Source: Nitrosomonas sp. (GTDB lineage Bacteria > Pseudomonadota > Gammaproteobacteria > Burkholderiales > Nitrosomonadaceae). Taken from it: a DNA stretch of 64,000 nt. The position numbers and the translations under genes were made by a program. The stretch lies in assembly GCF_021731985.1 (NCBI RefSeq), contig NZ_JAKFWH010000043.1, positions 1 to 64,000 of the forward strand. Reading direction: 5' to 3'. Position 1 is the stretch's first letter. Each line of letters begins with the position of its first letter. This document shows, piece by piece, positions 1-8,526 of this stretch. The notes under the pieces were generated by a model that saw only the letters and a program-made list of their open reading frames with translations, did no database searches and was not told the origin of the DNA.

Positions 1-1
1 G

Positions 2-73
2 GATCCGTTCTTCCAGATTGACATAGCTAAAAAGCTGTTGTTGCGAGTGTTCTATTCCGCGCATGATTTATGA
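2..73 (+). CDS. possible C-terminal end of an upstream gene (truncated by window edge)
   Basis: This is the only forward frame open from the first bases of the window; it runs 23 codons and ends in TGA at 71-73. The visible tail (DPFFQIDIAKKLLLRVFYSA...) has a coding-like composition but matches no family I recognise. It could equally be chance, because so short an open stretch carries little information. No terminator is visible between it and the lipase gene, which lies in the same frame. Confidence 0.25.
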   Translation, partial: DPFFQIDIAKKLLLRVFYSAHDL

Positions 74-157
74 AATGAGTGGGTTCAATCAAATTTTACC
101 CGACTCGGTGGGTTTTTCAACGGCCTGTTAATCAGAATAATCAGTTTTTCTATTCTG

Positions 158-1345
158 ATGGTTGTTGCGCCAATGGTGCAGGCATTGCCGGATGAGTGTA
201 CGGATTTGACTGCACCGGCCACTTTTCTGGAAGCGAATAGTCTCGTCTGTCTGCAAAAAATCATTGTGACCGATTCATCGGGTGATCAGTTATACAAAGC
301 ATCATTACAATGGCTGGGAGCGGATAGTCCGAACCAGTTTAAATTGTTAACTGTGGAGTTTGACGATGCTTCCGCGGCGGATAGTCCTACCTTCTCATTT
401 CTCAATGGCGTGCTGACTTTACCCAAGGTCGATGTGCCGAAGCTTTATGGTACCGAACGCTATACCGTTAGCCTGGCCTGGGTGACGGATTCCGATGCGG
501 ATACCGATGATGCGGTTTCGGTGTTTGAACTGAAAACTGTTGCGCTGTACAACAATCCCGGGTATGTCCCTAATACCACATGGAAACCTTATGGCATGTT
601 ACTTCCCCAGGAGCGGCGTGCGGTTGATTTGCTGGGGCGGTCTATTTCCTATGCGAAACTTGCTGATGCAATATATGACTTTGATAATGTTACGGTTGAT
701 TCTTGGGAGTTAATAGAATCCAACGGGAAAAGTTCCGGAATGGATGCCGGTGTCTATAAAAACCGCGATACCAATGAATTAGCGCTGGCATTTCGTGGTA
801 CTGAAACTTGCGATTTTCCTTGCTCATTTAAGGAATTGGAAGATACTGCTCGAGATGCGATAGCAGATGCCGCCATAGGAATTGGGACTGTTAGTGATCA
901 ATTTAAAGATGCGTTTAGATTTGCCCAAGGCGTAGTCAGCCGGTATCCCGGCATTAAAATTACTGTGACTGGTCATTCTTTAGGAGGTGGATTGGCGCAG
1001 GCTATTGGCGCAGTTTTGGGACTGGAAACATTTGCATTTAATTCTTCACCTGTTCCGGATCATTTTTTTGATACTTATTCGATTACATTACCAAACGAAG
1101 AGATTCAAGAATTAATTTATGTGATTGCCGATGTTCATGATCCGGTTTCTAATACCGATAATACCGGAAAATTTTATTTAGATTCTCATCATGTAACACC
1201 ACTGATTCAATTTAATTTTAGTACCAAAGAAATTTCGCCTGAACGTAAGGTGGACCTGGAAGATCTAAGAATTGACCGTCATAGCATCACCCGGTTTACC
1301 AATAATGCAACCAATCTGTTGAATACTTACCGGGATGGGTGGTGA
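158..1345 (+). CDS. secreted class 3 lipase (alpha/beta hydrolase)
   Basis: Predicted exported lipase or esterase acting on acyl glycerides or similar esters. The nucleophile elbow is plain in VTGHSLGGGLAQAIG (about residue 270), with the Lipase_3 pattern of a preceding region (AFRGTETCDF) that would form the oxyanion side. An Asp in ADVHDPVS and a His in DSHHVTPL are candidates for the rest of the triad. The first ATG gives only part of a signal peptide. Codons upstream in the same frame (from CTG at 125) add a hydrophobic stretch LLIRIISFSILMVVAP followed by VQA, a good cleavage site, so translation may begin at a non-AUG codon. The roughly 130 residues before the lipase core are unassigned. 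Not in an obvious operon. Family call firm, substrate unknown. Confidence 0.8.
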   Translation: MVVAPMVQALPDECTDLTAPATFLEANSLVCLQKIIVTDSSGDQLYKASLQWLGADSPNQFKLLTVEFDDASAADSPTFSFLNGVLTLPKVDVPKLYGTERYTVSLAWVTDSDADTDDAVSVFELKTVALYNNPGYVPNTTWKPYGMLLPQERRAVDLLGRSISYAKLADAIYDFDNVTVDSWELIESNGKSSGMDAGVYKNRDTNELALAFRGTETCDFPCSFKELEDTARDAIADAAIGIGTVSDQFKDAFRFAQGVVSRYPGIKITVTGHSLGGGLAQAIGAVLGLETFAFNSSPVPDHFFDTYSITLPNEEIQELIYVIADVHDPVSNTDNTGKFYLDSHHVTPLIQFNFSTKEISPERKVDLEDLRIDRHSITRFTNNATNLLNTYRDGW

Positions 1346-1392
1346 CCGGAAGTATTACTTTCATATCATTTAGCCCAACTGCAAAATGATCG

Positions 1393-2157
1393 ATGTGTGA
1401 TTTAATCGATGCAAGAACACTTCGTCCATTTCCTGATCCACAGGACAAACCACGGGATGCGCTATCGCTGGTGTCTAAGTTTGGTGGACGATATTCGAAG
1501 CAACTGGGCATTCAACTGGATGACCTGGATGCAGCGGAAATCTACAAGTGGTTGCTTGCTGCCCTATTATATGGCGCGCCTATTTCAGAAAAGATCGCCA
1601 CGCATACCCTGGCAAGTACTTGATCGTAACGCACCGCTGACGCCGGAGAGTATTGTCCGTACGGGTTGGGATGGATTGGTTATACTCTACTCGATGAAGG
1701 CGGCTATGCGCGTTATGATCACAAAACAGCGACCAAAATGCTTACAGTCAGCCAAGCCTTGCTGGATCGTTATGCCGGGAATTTAAACCATCTGCACGCC
1801 GTCGCTTTGGATTCGGATGATCTCGCGCAACGTGTCATGAACCTTGGCAAAGGGATGGGCCCGGTAACGATACAGATTTTTCTACGAGAATTGCGCGGCC
1901 GCTGGAATAAGGCAAAGCCACCGCTTGCGCAATTGGCTTTTCAAGCAGCTCAGGCGCTGGGATTTCTTCCACATGATTGTCATAATGATGATCAGTTGAC
2001 GTTGATCCTTCTGCAAGATCTATGGGAAAAGCCGGGTATGTCCTTGTTAAACTTTCCAGATTTTGAAGCAGCGTTGGTTCGCTATGGGCTATGCTTGCGT
2101 CATCAGAGCCATGCAATTAAGATTCTAAATAGTGGATGGATTCCATCGGAACGTTGA
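1393..2157 (+). pseudogene. HhH-GPD (endonuclease III-like) protein, broken by two compensating frameshifts
   Basis: The protein can be read only by changing frame twice. Frame 1 runs from ATG 1393 to about 1608 (ISEKIATHT). Frame 2 then continues as WQVLDRNAPLTPESIVRTG to about 1681, and frame 1 resumes at TLLDEGGYARYDHKTATK and runs to the stop at 2155-2157. The pattern fits one extra C in the ACCCTGG run near 1608-1612 and one missing base near 1682. The motif GKGMGPVTIQIFLRELRG is the helix-hairpin-helix signature of DNA-glycosylase/endonuclease III relatives. About 254 codons would remain after repair. Either the gene is decaying or the sequence has two indel errors. It stands alone, just upstream of the Memo gene. 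Confidence 0.65.
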
Positions 2158-2243
2158 ATGTGAATTGACCAGACAGTTGCAATCTTTTTCTTGATTTTGA
2201 GTCTTATACCTATATAAATAAGACTTCTGGAGAAGAAAGGACT

Positions 2244-3026
2244 ATGACTACGATTCGTTCGCCTGCGGTGGCAGGTTTGTTTTACTCCGCTGATGCACGG
2301 CAGCTTGAACAGGATGTTCAGCACTTGCTTGCGAAGGCGGAATTTCATGATTTCAAACCCAAAGCATTGATTGTTCCGCATGCGGGTTACGTGTATTCCG
2401 GTGCAATCGCTGCGACAGCGTATGCCAGCCTGCATTCTGTTGCAGCAGCAATCCGGCGCGTCGTATTGCTCGGCCCTGCGCATCGTGTCGCTGTGCAGGG
2501 TCTGGCTTTGCCGGGAGTGGATGTTTTTGACACGCCGTTGGGCAGCGTGAAATTGGATACCGATTTAATCAACGCGATTGCCCATTTACCCCAAGTGACC
2601 ATCAGTAAGGAAGCGCTTATCCTGGAACATTCCCTGGAGGTGCAATTGCCATTCCTACAAAAGGTTTTGAGCGATTTTACCTTGCTGCCGCTGGCGGTTG
2701 GCATGACATCGGCAGAAGGAGTGGCGGAAGTGCTGGAACAGTTGTGGGGTGGGGAAGAAACCTTGATTGTGATCAGTTCGGATCTTTCGCACTATTTTCC
2801 GTATGCGACGGCACAGCATGTAGACCGTAAAACGGTTCAGTCCATAGTGAAGTTACGGCAGCCGATTGACCATGATCAGGCGTGTGGGAGTACGGCTATT
2901 AACGGCTTGATCCTCGCCGCTCAACAGCATCATCTAACACCACATTTGCTAGATCTGAGAAACTCCGGAGATACTGCAGGTTCACGCGACCAAGTGGTCG
3001 GTTATGCGGCGATTGCATTTAACTAA
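2244..3026 (+). CDS. amrB: AmmeMemoRadiSam system protein B (Memo family)
   Basis: Memo-family protein, structurally related to the class III extradiol dioxygenase fold; its biochemical role in bacteria is not settled. The hallmark segments are near the N terminus (RSPAVAGLFYSADARQLE, then LIVPHAGYVYSGAIAATAY), followed by VLLGPAHRV, ALILEHSLEVQLPFLQ and ISSDLSHYFPY. These conserved His and Glu residues would form the metal-like site. At 260 residues it is full length. ATG 2244 follows an AGAAAGGA ribosome site. The stop overlaps the next reading frame by one base, so it is co-transcribed with the AMMECR1 and radical SAM genes. First gene of the trio. Confidence 0.92.
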   Translation: MTTIRSPAVAGLFYSADARQLEQDVQHLLAKAEFHDFKPKALIVPHAGYVYSGAIAATAYASLHSVAAAIRRVVLLGPAHRVAVQGLALPGVDVFDTPLGSVKLDTDLINAIAHLPQVTISKEALILEHSLEVQLPFLQKVLSDFTLLPLAVGMTSAEGVAEVLEQLWGGEETLIVISSDLSHYFPYATAQHVDRKTVQSIVKLRQPIDHDQACGSTAINGLILAAQQHHLTPHLLDLRNSGDTAGSRDQVVGYAAIAFN

Positions 3027-3040
3027 TGGGAGATAAGCGC

Positions 3041-3634
3041 ATGTTAGTTGAGAAAAATGAGCAAGGAAAAATACTGTTACAAATTGCACGTACGGCCATT
3101 TCCCGTGCTTTACGTGTATCCAGTGCACCTGCAGCAGAAGTTGATGAAAATATGCCGTGGCTATCCGAGCCGGGAGCAACGTTTGTCACCTTGACGCAAT
3201 GGGGTGAATTGCGGGGTTGTATCGGTTCGCTGCAAGCTTGCGATCCATTGATTGAAGATGTGAGCAATAATGCCGTGTCGGCCGCTTTGTACGATCCCCG
3301 TTTTTCGCCTTTGGCGGCGGATGAGTTGGGTACAGTCAGCTTGGAAGTATCACTACTCTCCGAGTTGCAACCGCTAGGTTTTACTAGTGAGGCCGATGCT
3401 TTGGCGCAATTGCGTCCGGATATTGACGGGGTTGTGTTCGAGTATGGGCCTTATCGCAGCACATTCTTACCCCAGGTATGGGAAAGTTTTCCGCAACCGC
3501 GGCAGTTTCTTGCTCGGTTAAAATCCAAGGCCAGATTGTCTGAGGATTTTTGGGCTGAAGATGTTAAGTTATCCCTCTATACCGTGAGTAAATGGCGTGA
3601 GACGGATTATTCCAAGGAATATGCCAATGGATGA
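3041..3634 (+). CDS. amrA: AmmeMemoRadiSam system protein A (AMMECR1 domain)
   Basis: AMMECR1-domain protein of unknown molecular activity, found with Memo and a radical SAM enzyme in many prokaryotes. The diagnostic stretch is GELRGCIGSLQA with DVSNNAVSAALYDPRF shortly after; FEYGPYRSTFLPQVWE is the second conserved block. An in-frame ATG at 3026 overlaps the previous stop. ATG 3041 is preferred because GGGAG lies at 3028-3032, about 8 bases before it, giving 197 residues. The 3' end overlaps the radical SAM gene by 8 bases, consistent with translational coupling. Confidence 0.9.
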   Translation: MLVEKNEQGKILLQIARTAISRALRVSSAPAAEVDENMPWLSEPGATFVTLTQWGELRGCIGSLQACDPLIEDVSNNAVSAALYDPRFSPLAADELGTVSLEVSLLSELQPLGFTSEADALAQLRPDIDGVVFEYGPYRSTFLPQVWESFPQPRQFLARLKSKARLSEDFWAEDVKLSLYTVSKWRETDYSKEYANG

Positions 3635-4724
3635 GCCGATTAGTGCCGCTGAGCGATATCCAGCGAAATATTGGCATCAGCTTGGCGATGGCCGGATCCA
3701 ATGTGATTTGTGTCCGCGCGATTGCAAATTGCATGAAGGGCAGCGTGGCGCTTGTTTTGTCCGGGGGCGCGTCGGCGATGCGATGGTATTGACGACTTAC
3801 GGGCGTTCATCCGGTTTTTGTATCGATCCCATCGAGAAAAAGCCCTTAAACCAGTTTTATCCCGGCAGCAGTGTTTTGTCATTTGGCACTGCGGGTTGTA
3901 ACCTTGCTTGCAAATTTTGCCAGAATTGGGATATTTCCAAATCGCGTAGCTTTGACAAGCTACTGGATCAAGCCAGTCCCGAAGCTGTTGCGCGCAGTGC
4001 GGAAAAACAGGGTTGCAAGAGTGTTGCGTTCACTTACAACGATCCGGTAATTTTTGCCGAGTATGCGATGGACGTGGCGGATGCCTGTCATGCCAGAGAC
4101 ATCAAGACTGTGGCCGTGACGGCGGGTTATATTCACGCGCAACCGCGGCGTGACTTTTTTGCCAAGATGGATGCCGCCAATGTTGATCTCAAGGCATTTA
4201 CCGATGAGTTTTATGTCAAGCAAACCGGATCGCACCTGCAGCCTGTGTTGGATACATTGAAATATCTCAAACATGAAACCGATGTGTGGCTTGAGTTGAC
4301 TACGTTATTGATTCCAGGCCTTAATGATTCGAGTCAGGAAATTAGCGCGATGAGCGATTGGATCGTGAAAGAACTGGGTACCGATGTGCCGCTGCATTTC
4401 AGTGCCTTTCATCCCGATTACAAACTGAATGATATACCGTCTACACCGGCCAAAACATTGATTCAGGCACGTAAGATCGCGCTGGATGCGGGATTGCAGT
4501 ATGTGTACACCGGCAATGTGCATAACCTTGAAGGCGATACGACGTATTGTCCGGCATGCGGAAATGCTGTAATCGTGCGCGACTGGTACGAAATCAAACA
4601 GTATCACCTGACGCAGGATGGACGTTGTGAAAGCTGTAATGCTGCGATTGCAGGTCGTTTTGGACAATTTTCCGGCCAATTCGGCAGGCAGCGTATCCCG
4701 GTCAGGATCGGAGCGACAGTATGA
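3627..4724 (+). CDS. amrS: AmmeMemoRadiSam system radical SAM enzyme
   Basis: Radical SAM protein of the pyruvate formate-lyase-activating type. The iron-sulfur motif CNLACKFC (CxxxCxxC) is followed by QNWDIS. An N-terminal cysteine cluster CDLCPRDC...GACFVRG and a C-terminal CPAC...CESC pair look like additional metal-binding sites. It would cleave S-adenosylmethionine to start a radical reaction on an unknown substrate. An upstream in-frame ATG exists at 3597, but AAGGA at 3614-3618 sits 8 bases from ATG 3627, so that start is preferred. The last bases overlap the next gene's ATG (ATGA), extending the operon to four genes. Confidence 0.92.
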   Translation: MDEPISAAERYPAKYWHQLGDGRIQCDLCPRDCKLHEGQRGACFVRGRVGDAMVLTTYGRSSGFCIDPIEKKPLNQFYPGSSVLSFGTAGCNLACKFCQNWDISKSRSFDKLLDQASPEAVARSAEKQGCKSVAFTYNDPVIFAEYAMDVADACHARDIKTVAVTAGYIHAQPRRDFFAKMDAANVDLKAFTDEFYVKQTGSHLQPVLDTLKYLKHETDVWLELTTLLIPGLNDSSQEISAMSDWIVKELGTDVPLHFSAFHPDYKLNDIPSTPAKTLIQARKIALDAGLQYVYTGNVHNLEGDTTYCPACGNAVIVRDWYEIKQYHLTQDGRCESCNAAIAGRFGQFSGQFGRQRIPVRIGATV

Positions 4725-5350
4725 ATACCGTAAAAATTCCAGCCGGTTCCGTTGAACTCAGTGGCGAACTTATATTGCCGTCCGCTGCATCGGGTGTCGT
4801 ACTGTTTGCTCATGGCAGCGGCAGCAGCCGTTTCAGTCCTCGCAATACTTTTGTTGCCAATGTGCTGCAGCAACAAGGCATCGGTACGCTGTTATTCGAT
4901 CTGCTGACACGCGCCGAAGATCAAGATTATGCGATGCGTTTCGATATCGACTTGCTGACGCGCCGCCTGCTTGCCGCCACAGCTTGGCTGCAGGCTAATC
5001 CGGAAGCAAAGGCTTTGCGTATCGGTTATTTTGGTGCCAGTACCGGTGCAGCCGCTGCATTACAGGCCGCAGCAGAAATGGGGAGCGAGATTGCTGCCGT
5101 GGTATCGCGCGGCGGACGCCCTGATCTGGCTGGAGAAGTCGCGCTGAGCCAAGTGATTGCACCGGTGCTGCTTATCGTGGGTGGTGCGGATTACGGTGTG
5201 ATTGAGCTGAACGAGCAAGCCTATGCTTTGATGAAATGCGAGAAAGAACTAATGCTCGTACCTGGCGCGACACATTTATTTGAAGAACCGGGTACATTAG
5301 AGCAGGCTGCACAGCTTGCAGCCAACTGGTTCTTGAAGTATTTGCGATAA
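4721..5350 (+). CDS. alpha/beta hydrolase, dienelactone hydrolase-like
   Basis: Small cytoplasmic alpha/beta hydrolase of 209 residues. The oxyanion region VVLFAHGSGSSRFSPRN is followed by the nucleophile elbow GYFGASTGAAAAL (Ser about residue 108). An Asp in VGGADYGVIELN and a His in GATHLFEEPG complete a plausible triad. It overlaps the radical SAM gene by four bases, so it is the fourth cistron of the AmmeMemoRadiSam operon; whether it belongs functionally to that system is unknown. The substrate cannot be told from sequence. Confidence 0.85.
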   Translation: MNTVKIPAGSVELSGELILPSAASGVVLFAHGSGSSRFSPRNTFVANVLQQQGIGTLLFDLLTRAEDQDYAMRFDIDLLTRRLLAATAWLQANPEAKALRIGYFGASTGAAAALQAAAEMGSEIAAVVSRGGRPDLAGEVALSQVIAPVLLIVGGADYGVIELNEQAYALMKCEKELMLVPGATHLFEEPGTLEQAAQLAANWFLKYLR

Positions 5351-5391
5351 AGGTGATGTGTTTTTGGGTGCTTTTATAACTGAATAGGACA

Positions 5392-5421
5392 CATCTGCAG
5401 CCTGGTTAAAAGCTGCAGATG
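5392..5421. repeat. 10-bp perfect inverted repeat between convergent genes
   Basis: CATCTGCAGC and GCTGCAGATG are separated by a 10-base loop, between the convergent hydrolase and DUF423 genes. It could form a hairpin that ends transcription from both sides, but no clear T-run follows on either strand, so the terminator role is an inference. Confidence 0.45.
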
Positions 5422-5451
5422 ATAAAGTTGCGCGCTAACAACGAGTCGCTC

Positions 5452-5826
5452 TTATTTTTCTTTCCAGATGGCATAGACAAGCAAAGCCCATGCACTGAGA
5501 AACGAAACGCCACCGAATGGTGTGATCATGCCCAGTGCGCGCATTCCGGTCAGGCTTAATGTGTAAAGGCTGAAACTGAATAAAATAATCCCGGCCATCA
5601 TCAACCAGCCGGATATCGGGATTAAGCGGGACTTGGGAAAATGCAGCAATAACAAGCCAATGATGAGAATCCCGAAAGCATGATAAAAATGATATTGAAT
5701 TCCTGTTTGATACACTGCCAGCATACTTTCTGATAGTGTTTGTTTCAGGCCGTGTGCACCAAAGGCACCCAGTGCGATGCATAAAAAGGCATTTATGGCG
5801 CCCAGAATCAGAAAAGTTTTTGGCAT
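5452..5826 (-). CDS. DUF423 small membrane protein (YgdD-like)
   Basis: Integral membrane protein of unknown function, about 124 residues with four predicted helices: ILGAINAFLCIALGAFGAHG, YHFYHAFGILIIGLLLLHF, GWLMMAGIILFSFSLYTLSL and ITPFGGVSFLSAWALLVYAI. The AFGAHGLK and TGIQYHFYHA segments are typical of the DUF423 family. A TTG codon sits two residues upstream at 5832, but ATG 5826 gives the usual family start. It is followed by xseA in the same direction on the minus strand, with a gap that does not demand an operon. Confidence 0.85.
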   Translation of the reverse strand: MPKTFLILGAINAFLCIALGAFGAHGLKQTLSESMLAVYQTGIQYHFYHAFGILIIGLLLLHFPKSRLIPISGWLMMAGIILFSFSLYTLSLTGMRALGMITPFGGVSFLSAWALLVYAIWKEK

Positions 5827-5884
5827 CGACAATCTATGTCCTTATTAAATAAAGTGGAATTAATATAAGATCCCTGTGCTTTTA

Positions 5885-7231
5885 TCAAGAATCTTTTGTT
5901 TTTCTGACATCAGCTTCACACATTCCGTGCGCGAATTTTACCTGAATTCTATCGCCGGAATGAATTTGTTTGCTGTCACGGATTACGGTGTTTTGCAGGG
6001 TATAGGAGATGCTGTAGCCGCGTTCCAGAACCGATTGCGGATTTAGGTGTGATAACTGTGTTTGTAAATGCTGCAGGTTGACTGACAGTGTTTCGAAATA
6101 GCGGGAAAATGTGTAGCGGAAACGTGCGGCGAATTCTTTTTGCTGCACCTCCAGTCGAACAATACCTGGACTTGCGGCTGCTAGCCGTTGATTGAACTCG
6201 AGTAATTTCCAGTGTTGTTTTTCGATCTGATGTGTCCAAGTCTTGATGAATCGATTCTGCAAATGTTGCAAATGCATGTGTTGCTGTTTGATCCGGTCGC
6301 CTGGATGAACTAAACGATGAGTCAGGATATCCATTTTCTGCATTGCGTATTCAATATGATGCAAAGTGATGCGATACATGCGCTGGTGCAAGGTTTTTAG
6401 GTGGCGGCTTAATTCCTTGTGATCCTTGCTGGACAGTTCAGCAGCTCCGGTCGGCGTGGGCGCGCGGATGTCGGCGACAAAGTCTGCAATGGTGAAGTCT
6501 GTTTCATGGCCGATGCCACTGATGATCGGTATGGAGCTGGCAGCAATCGCAAGCGCTACAATTTCTTCGTTGAATGCCCATAGATCCTCAATGCTGCCAC
6601 CACCCCGGCAGAGTATCAATACATCACATTCCGCTCGCCGGCACGCAATTTTAATGGCATCTGCAATAGTATTGGCGGCTGCCTTTCCCTGCACCAGAGT
6701 GGGGTAGATGATGATCGGCAATGCCGGCATGCGGCGTTGTAATGTCGATAATACGTCACGTAATGCGGCAGTATCCGGCGATGTGATGATGCCGATTTGT
6801 TTGGGGAATGCGGGTAACGGTTTTTTATTTGCGGGGCTGAATAGTCCGGCTTTTTCCAATTTGGATTTAAGTTTTTCAAATGCCTCAAATAACTCACCTG
6901 AGCCGGCACGGCGCATGGTTTCAATGTTCAACTGAAAATCGCCGCGCGGCTCATACAGTGTAACGAGCGCCAGCACTTCGACTTGCATACCATCTTTTGG
7001 TTGCCAATCCATGTATTGATTCTTGTGGCTGAATAGGACGCAGCGTATTTGTGCACTGGCGTCTTTTAGGGAAAAATACCAATGGCCCGACTGATAACAC
7101 TTTAAATTTGAAATTTCACCTTTAACCCACAGTAAAGGTATGTTCTGTTCCAGAAATTGCTTGGTGTTGCTGTTTAATTCGCTTACCGTAAGCACTTTAT
7201 GGAGAAGACTTGAGATTGGAAACAGACTCAT
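5885..7231 (-). CDS. xseA: exodeoxyribonuclease VII large subunit
   Basis: Large subunit of exonuclease VII, which degrades single-stranded DNA into short oligonucleotides in mismatch repair and damage processing. The N-terminal OB-fold (LWVKGEISNLKCYQSGHWYF) is followed by the catalytic region with FPKQIGIITSPDTAALRDV, CRGGGSIEDLWAFNEE and the conserved SGIGHETDFTIADFVAD and RAPTPTGAAEL. A long helical, coiled-coil region and the C-terminal NPQSVLERGYSI motif complete it. At 448 residues it is full length. The small subunit gene xseB is not in the window. Its upstream region carries the inverted DnaA boxes at 7427-7449. Confidence 0.95.
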   Translation of the reverse strand: MSLFPISSLLHKVLTVSELNSNTKQFLEQNIPLLWVKGEISNLKCYQSGHWYFSLKDASAQIRCVLFSHKNQYMDWQPKDGMQVEVLALVTLYEPRGDFQLNIETMRRAGSGELFEAFEKLKSKLEKAGLFSPANKKPLPAFPKQIGIITSPDTAALRDVLSTLQRRMPALPIIIYPTLVQGKAAANTIADAIKIACRRAECDVLILCRGGGSIEDLWAFNEEIVALAIAASSIPIISGIGHETDFTIADFVADIRAPTPTGAAELSSKDHKELSRHLKTLHQRMYRITLHHIEYAMQKMDILTHRLVHPGDRIKQQHMHLQHLQNRFIKTWTHQIEKQHWKLLEFNQRLAAASPGIVRLEVQQKEFAARFRYTFSRYFETLSVNLQHLQTQLSHLNPQSVLERGYSISYTLQNTVIRDSKQIHSGDRIQVKFAHGMCEADVRKTKDS

Positions 7232-7415
7232 TTTGATATTGTGTAATAATCCACATAGTTTGCTGAAACAGCGTGATTAATGTAATTCTAGAGACCGTTT
7301 TGGTCAGGAAGTGTAAATTAAGTTAATGTTTATTAATGTATTTGTTTTAGATTAAAAAACAGTCAATCTGGAAAAGCTGTTTAGGTTTGATAACTTAATT
7401 CTTAAACTTGTTACC

Positions 7416-7449
7416 TATTCACAAACTTATCCACAGAAATTGTGGATAA
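7416..7449. promoter_or_regulatory. inverted pair of perfect DnaA boxes (copy 1 of a 34-bp repeat)
   Basis: TTATCCACA (7427-7435) and TGTGGATAA (7441-7449) are perfect consensus DnaA boxes in opposite orientation, 5 bases apart. The whole 34-base block 7416-7449 recurs exactly at 45168-45201. It lies in the 364-base gap between the divergent xseA and exbB genes, an AT-rich stretch where promoters for both are expected but not individually clear. It is also a hairpin-forming palindrome. No replication genes are nearby. Confidence 0.7.
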
Positions 7450-7595
7450 AAAATCAGCCATTTTTCCTGGCTGAAAATGCACGATCAAGATTCATTCGTG
7501 CCGAATTGGTTACTTAGTTATAAAATAAGCAAATCAGGTAGTATAGTACGCCACAGAATAATACCTGGATCTACAGTGAGTGAGGAGACTATCAC

Positions 7596-8204
7596 GTGTT
7601 ATCTTTAATTCAAGCGGCCGGCTGGCCGATCTGGCCAATCATTTTCGCTTCAGTAGTTGCCTTAGGCATTATTGGGGAACGGATGTGGACATTGCGTTTA
7701 AGTGTTATTTCACCTAAAGAATTATTGCCTAAAGTACTCAGTGAATATAAACGCGGTGGCGTCAATCCGGAGATGCTTGCGCATTTGCAGAAACATTCTC
7801 CATTGGGAAGAATTCTTGCTGCCGGGCTTAAAAATGTGAAAAGCTCGCGTGAAATCATGAAAGAGTCGATTGAAGAATCTGGTCGTGTGGTTGCGCATGA
7901 TCTGAGCCGCTATCTGACTACGTTGGGGACTATTGCTGCGTTGAGTCCTTTGATGGGTTTGTTTGGTACTTTGGTCGGTATGATAGAAATCTTCGGTTCG
8001 AATTCGCCTACCGGAAGCAACCCGGCGCAGCTAGCATATGGAATTTCTGTCGCCTTGTATAACTCAGCATTTGGCATACTCGTGGCGATTCCCAGCATGA
8101 TTTTTTATCGCCATTTTCGTGCAAAAGTCGACGATTTTGTTATTGAAATGGAATTGCAAGCTTTAAAATTAATAGAAATTGTGCATGGAGAGCGAGAAAG
8201 TTGA
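7596..8204 (+). CDS. exbB: MotA/TolQ/ExbB family proton channel subunit
   Basis: Inner-membrane channel protein that uses proton flow to energise an outer-membrane or envelope process, normally with an ExbD/TolR partner. It has 202 residues with an N-terminal helix (WPIWPIIFASVVALGIIGER) and two later helices in the conserved block TTLGTIAALSPLMGLFGTLVGMIEIF and ISVALYNSAFGILVAIPSMI. The start is GTG 7596, with GAGGAG at 7582-7587. No exbD follows; the next 458 bases hold no intact gene. ExbB versus TolQ cannot be separated from sequence alone. Confidence 0.85.
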   Translation: MLSLIQAAGWPIWPIIFASVVALGIIGERMWTLRLSVISPKELLPKVLSEYKRGGVNPEMLAHLQKHSPLGRILAAGLKNVKSSREIMKESIEESGRVVAHDLSRYLTTLGTIAALSPLMGLFGTLVGMIEIFGSNSPTGSNPAQLAYGISVALYNSAFGILVAIPSMIFYRHFRAKVDDFVIEMELQALKLIEIVHGERES

Positions 8205-8382
8205 ATTGTTTGCAGGATAGGTCATTGTGTTAGTCACGTGTTGTGTGCATAGCCTCAAGTCTAAATAATTCTGGATCTGTGGTGATTCATATGTCGCTTA
8301 TAAGAATTCAAAGATTCTGTTATTTGTTGGTTAGTCCATATTAAGGCCATCGGAAAGGTGGCTTTAATCACGTCAAATATGA

Positions 8383-8526
8383 AGGAATCCGGGTTATTTT
8401 GCAGGGATAACGAAGCATCATATTGAAGGAGTAGTGTATACTGCGGCTGAATTAATTTTGACCGGAAATGCACGTAAGAACAGTCTGGTAGAAGCGAGTG
8501 TGGAACAAATATTAAAGTGTTTCTGA
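8383..8526 (+). other. unassigned open stretch in the exbB-mlaA gap, possible gene fossil
   Basis: The gap 8205-8662 has no intact gene. Within it one forward frame, open from 8383 to a TGA at 8524-8526, translates to a coding-like string (HIEGVVYTAAELILTGNARK and on to EQILKCF) but lacks a start codon. I recognise no family. exbD would be expected at this place in many betaproteobacteria, but nothing here resembles its short hydrophobic N terminus. It may be a remnant of a deleted gene or chance. Confidence 0.25.

Noticed and set aside
1409-1786. 125-residue forward frame read as a separate gene
   Set aside because: Only its middle 24 codons belong to the HhH-GPD protein; the rest is out of frame with the flanking coding sequence.
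7427-7449. Inverted DnaA boxes considered as a replication origin
   Set aside because: Only two boxes, no dnaA, dnaN, gidA or parAB nearby, and the same block recurs elsewhere; not an origin on this evidence.
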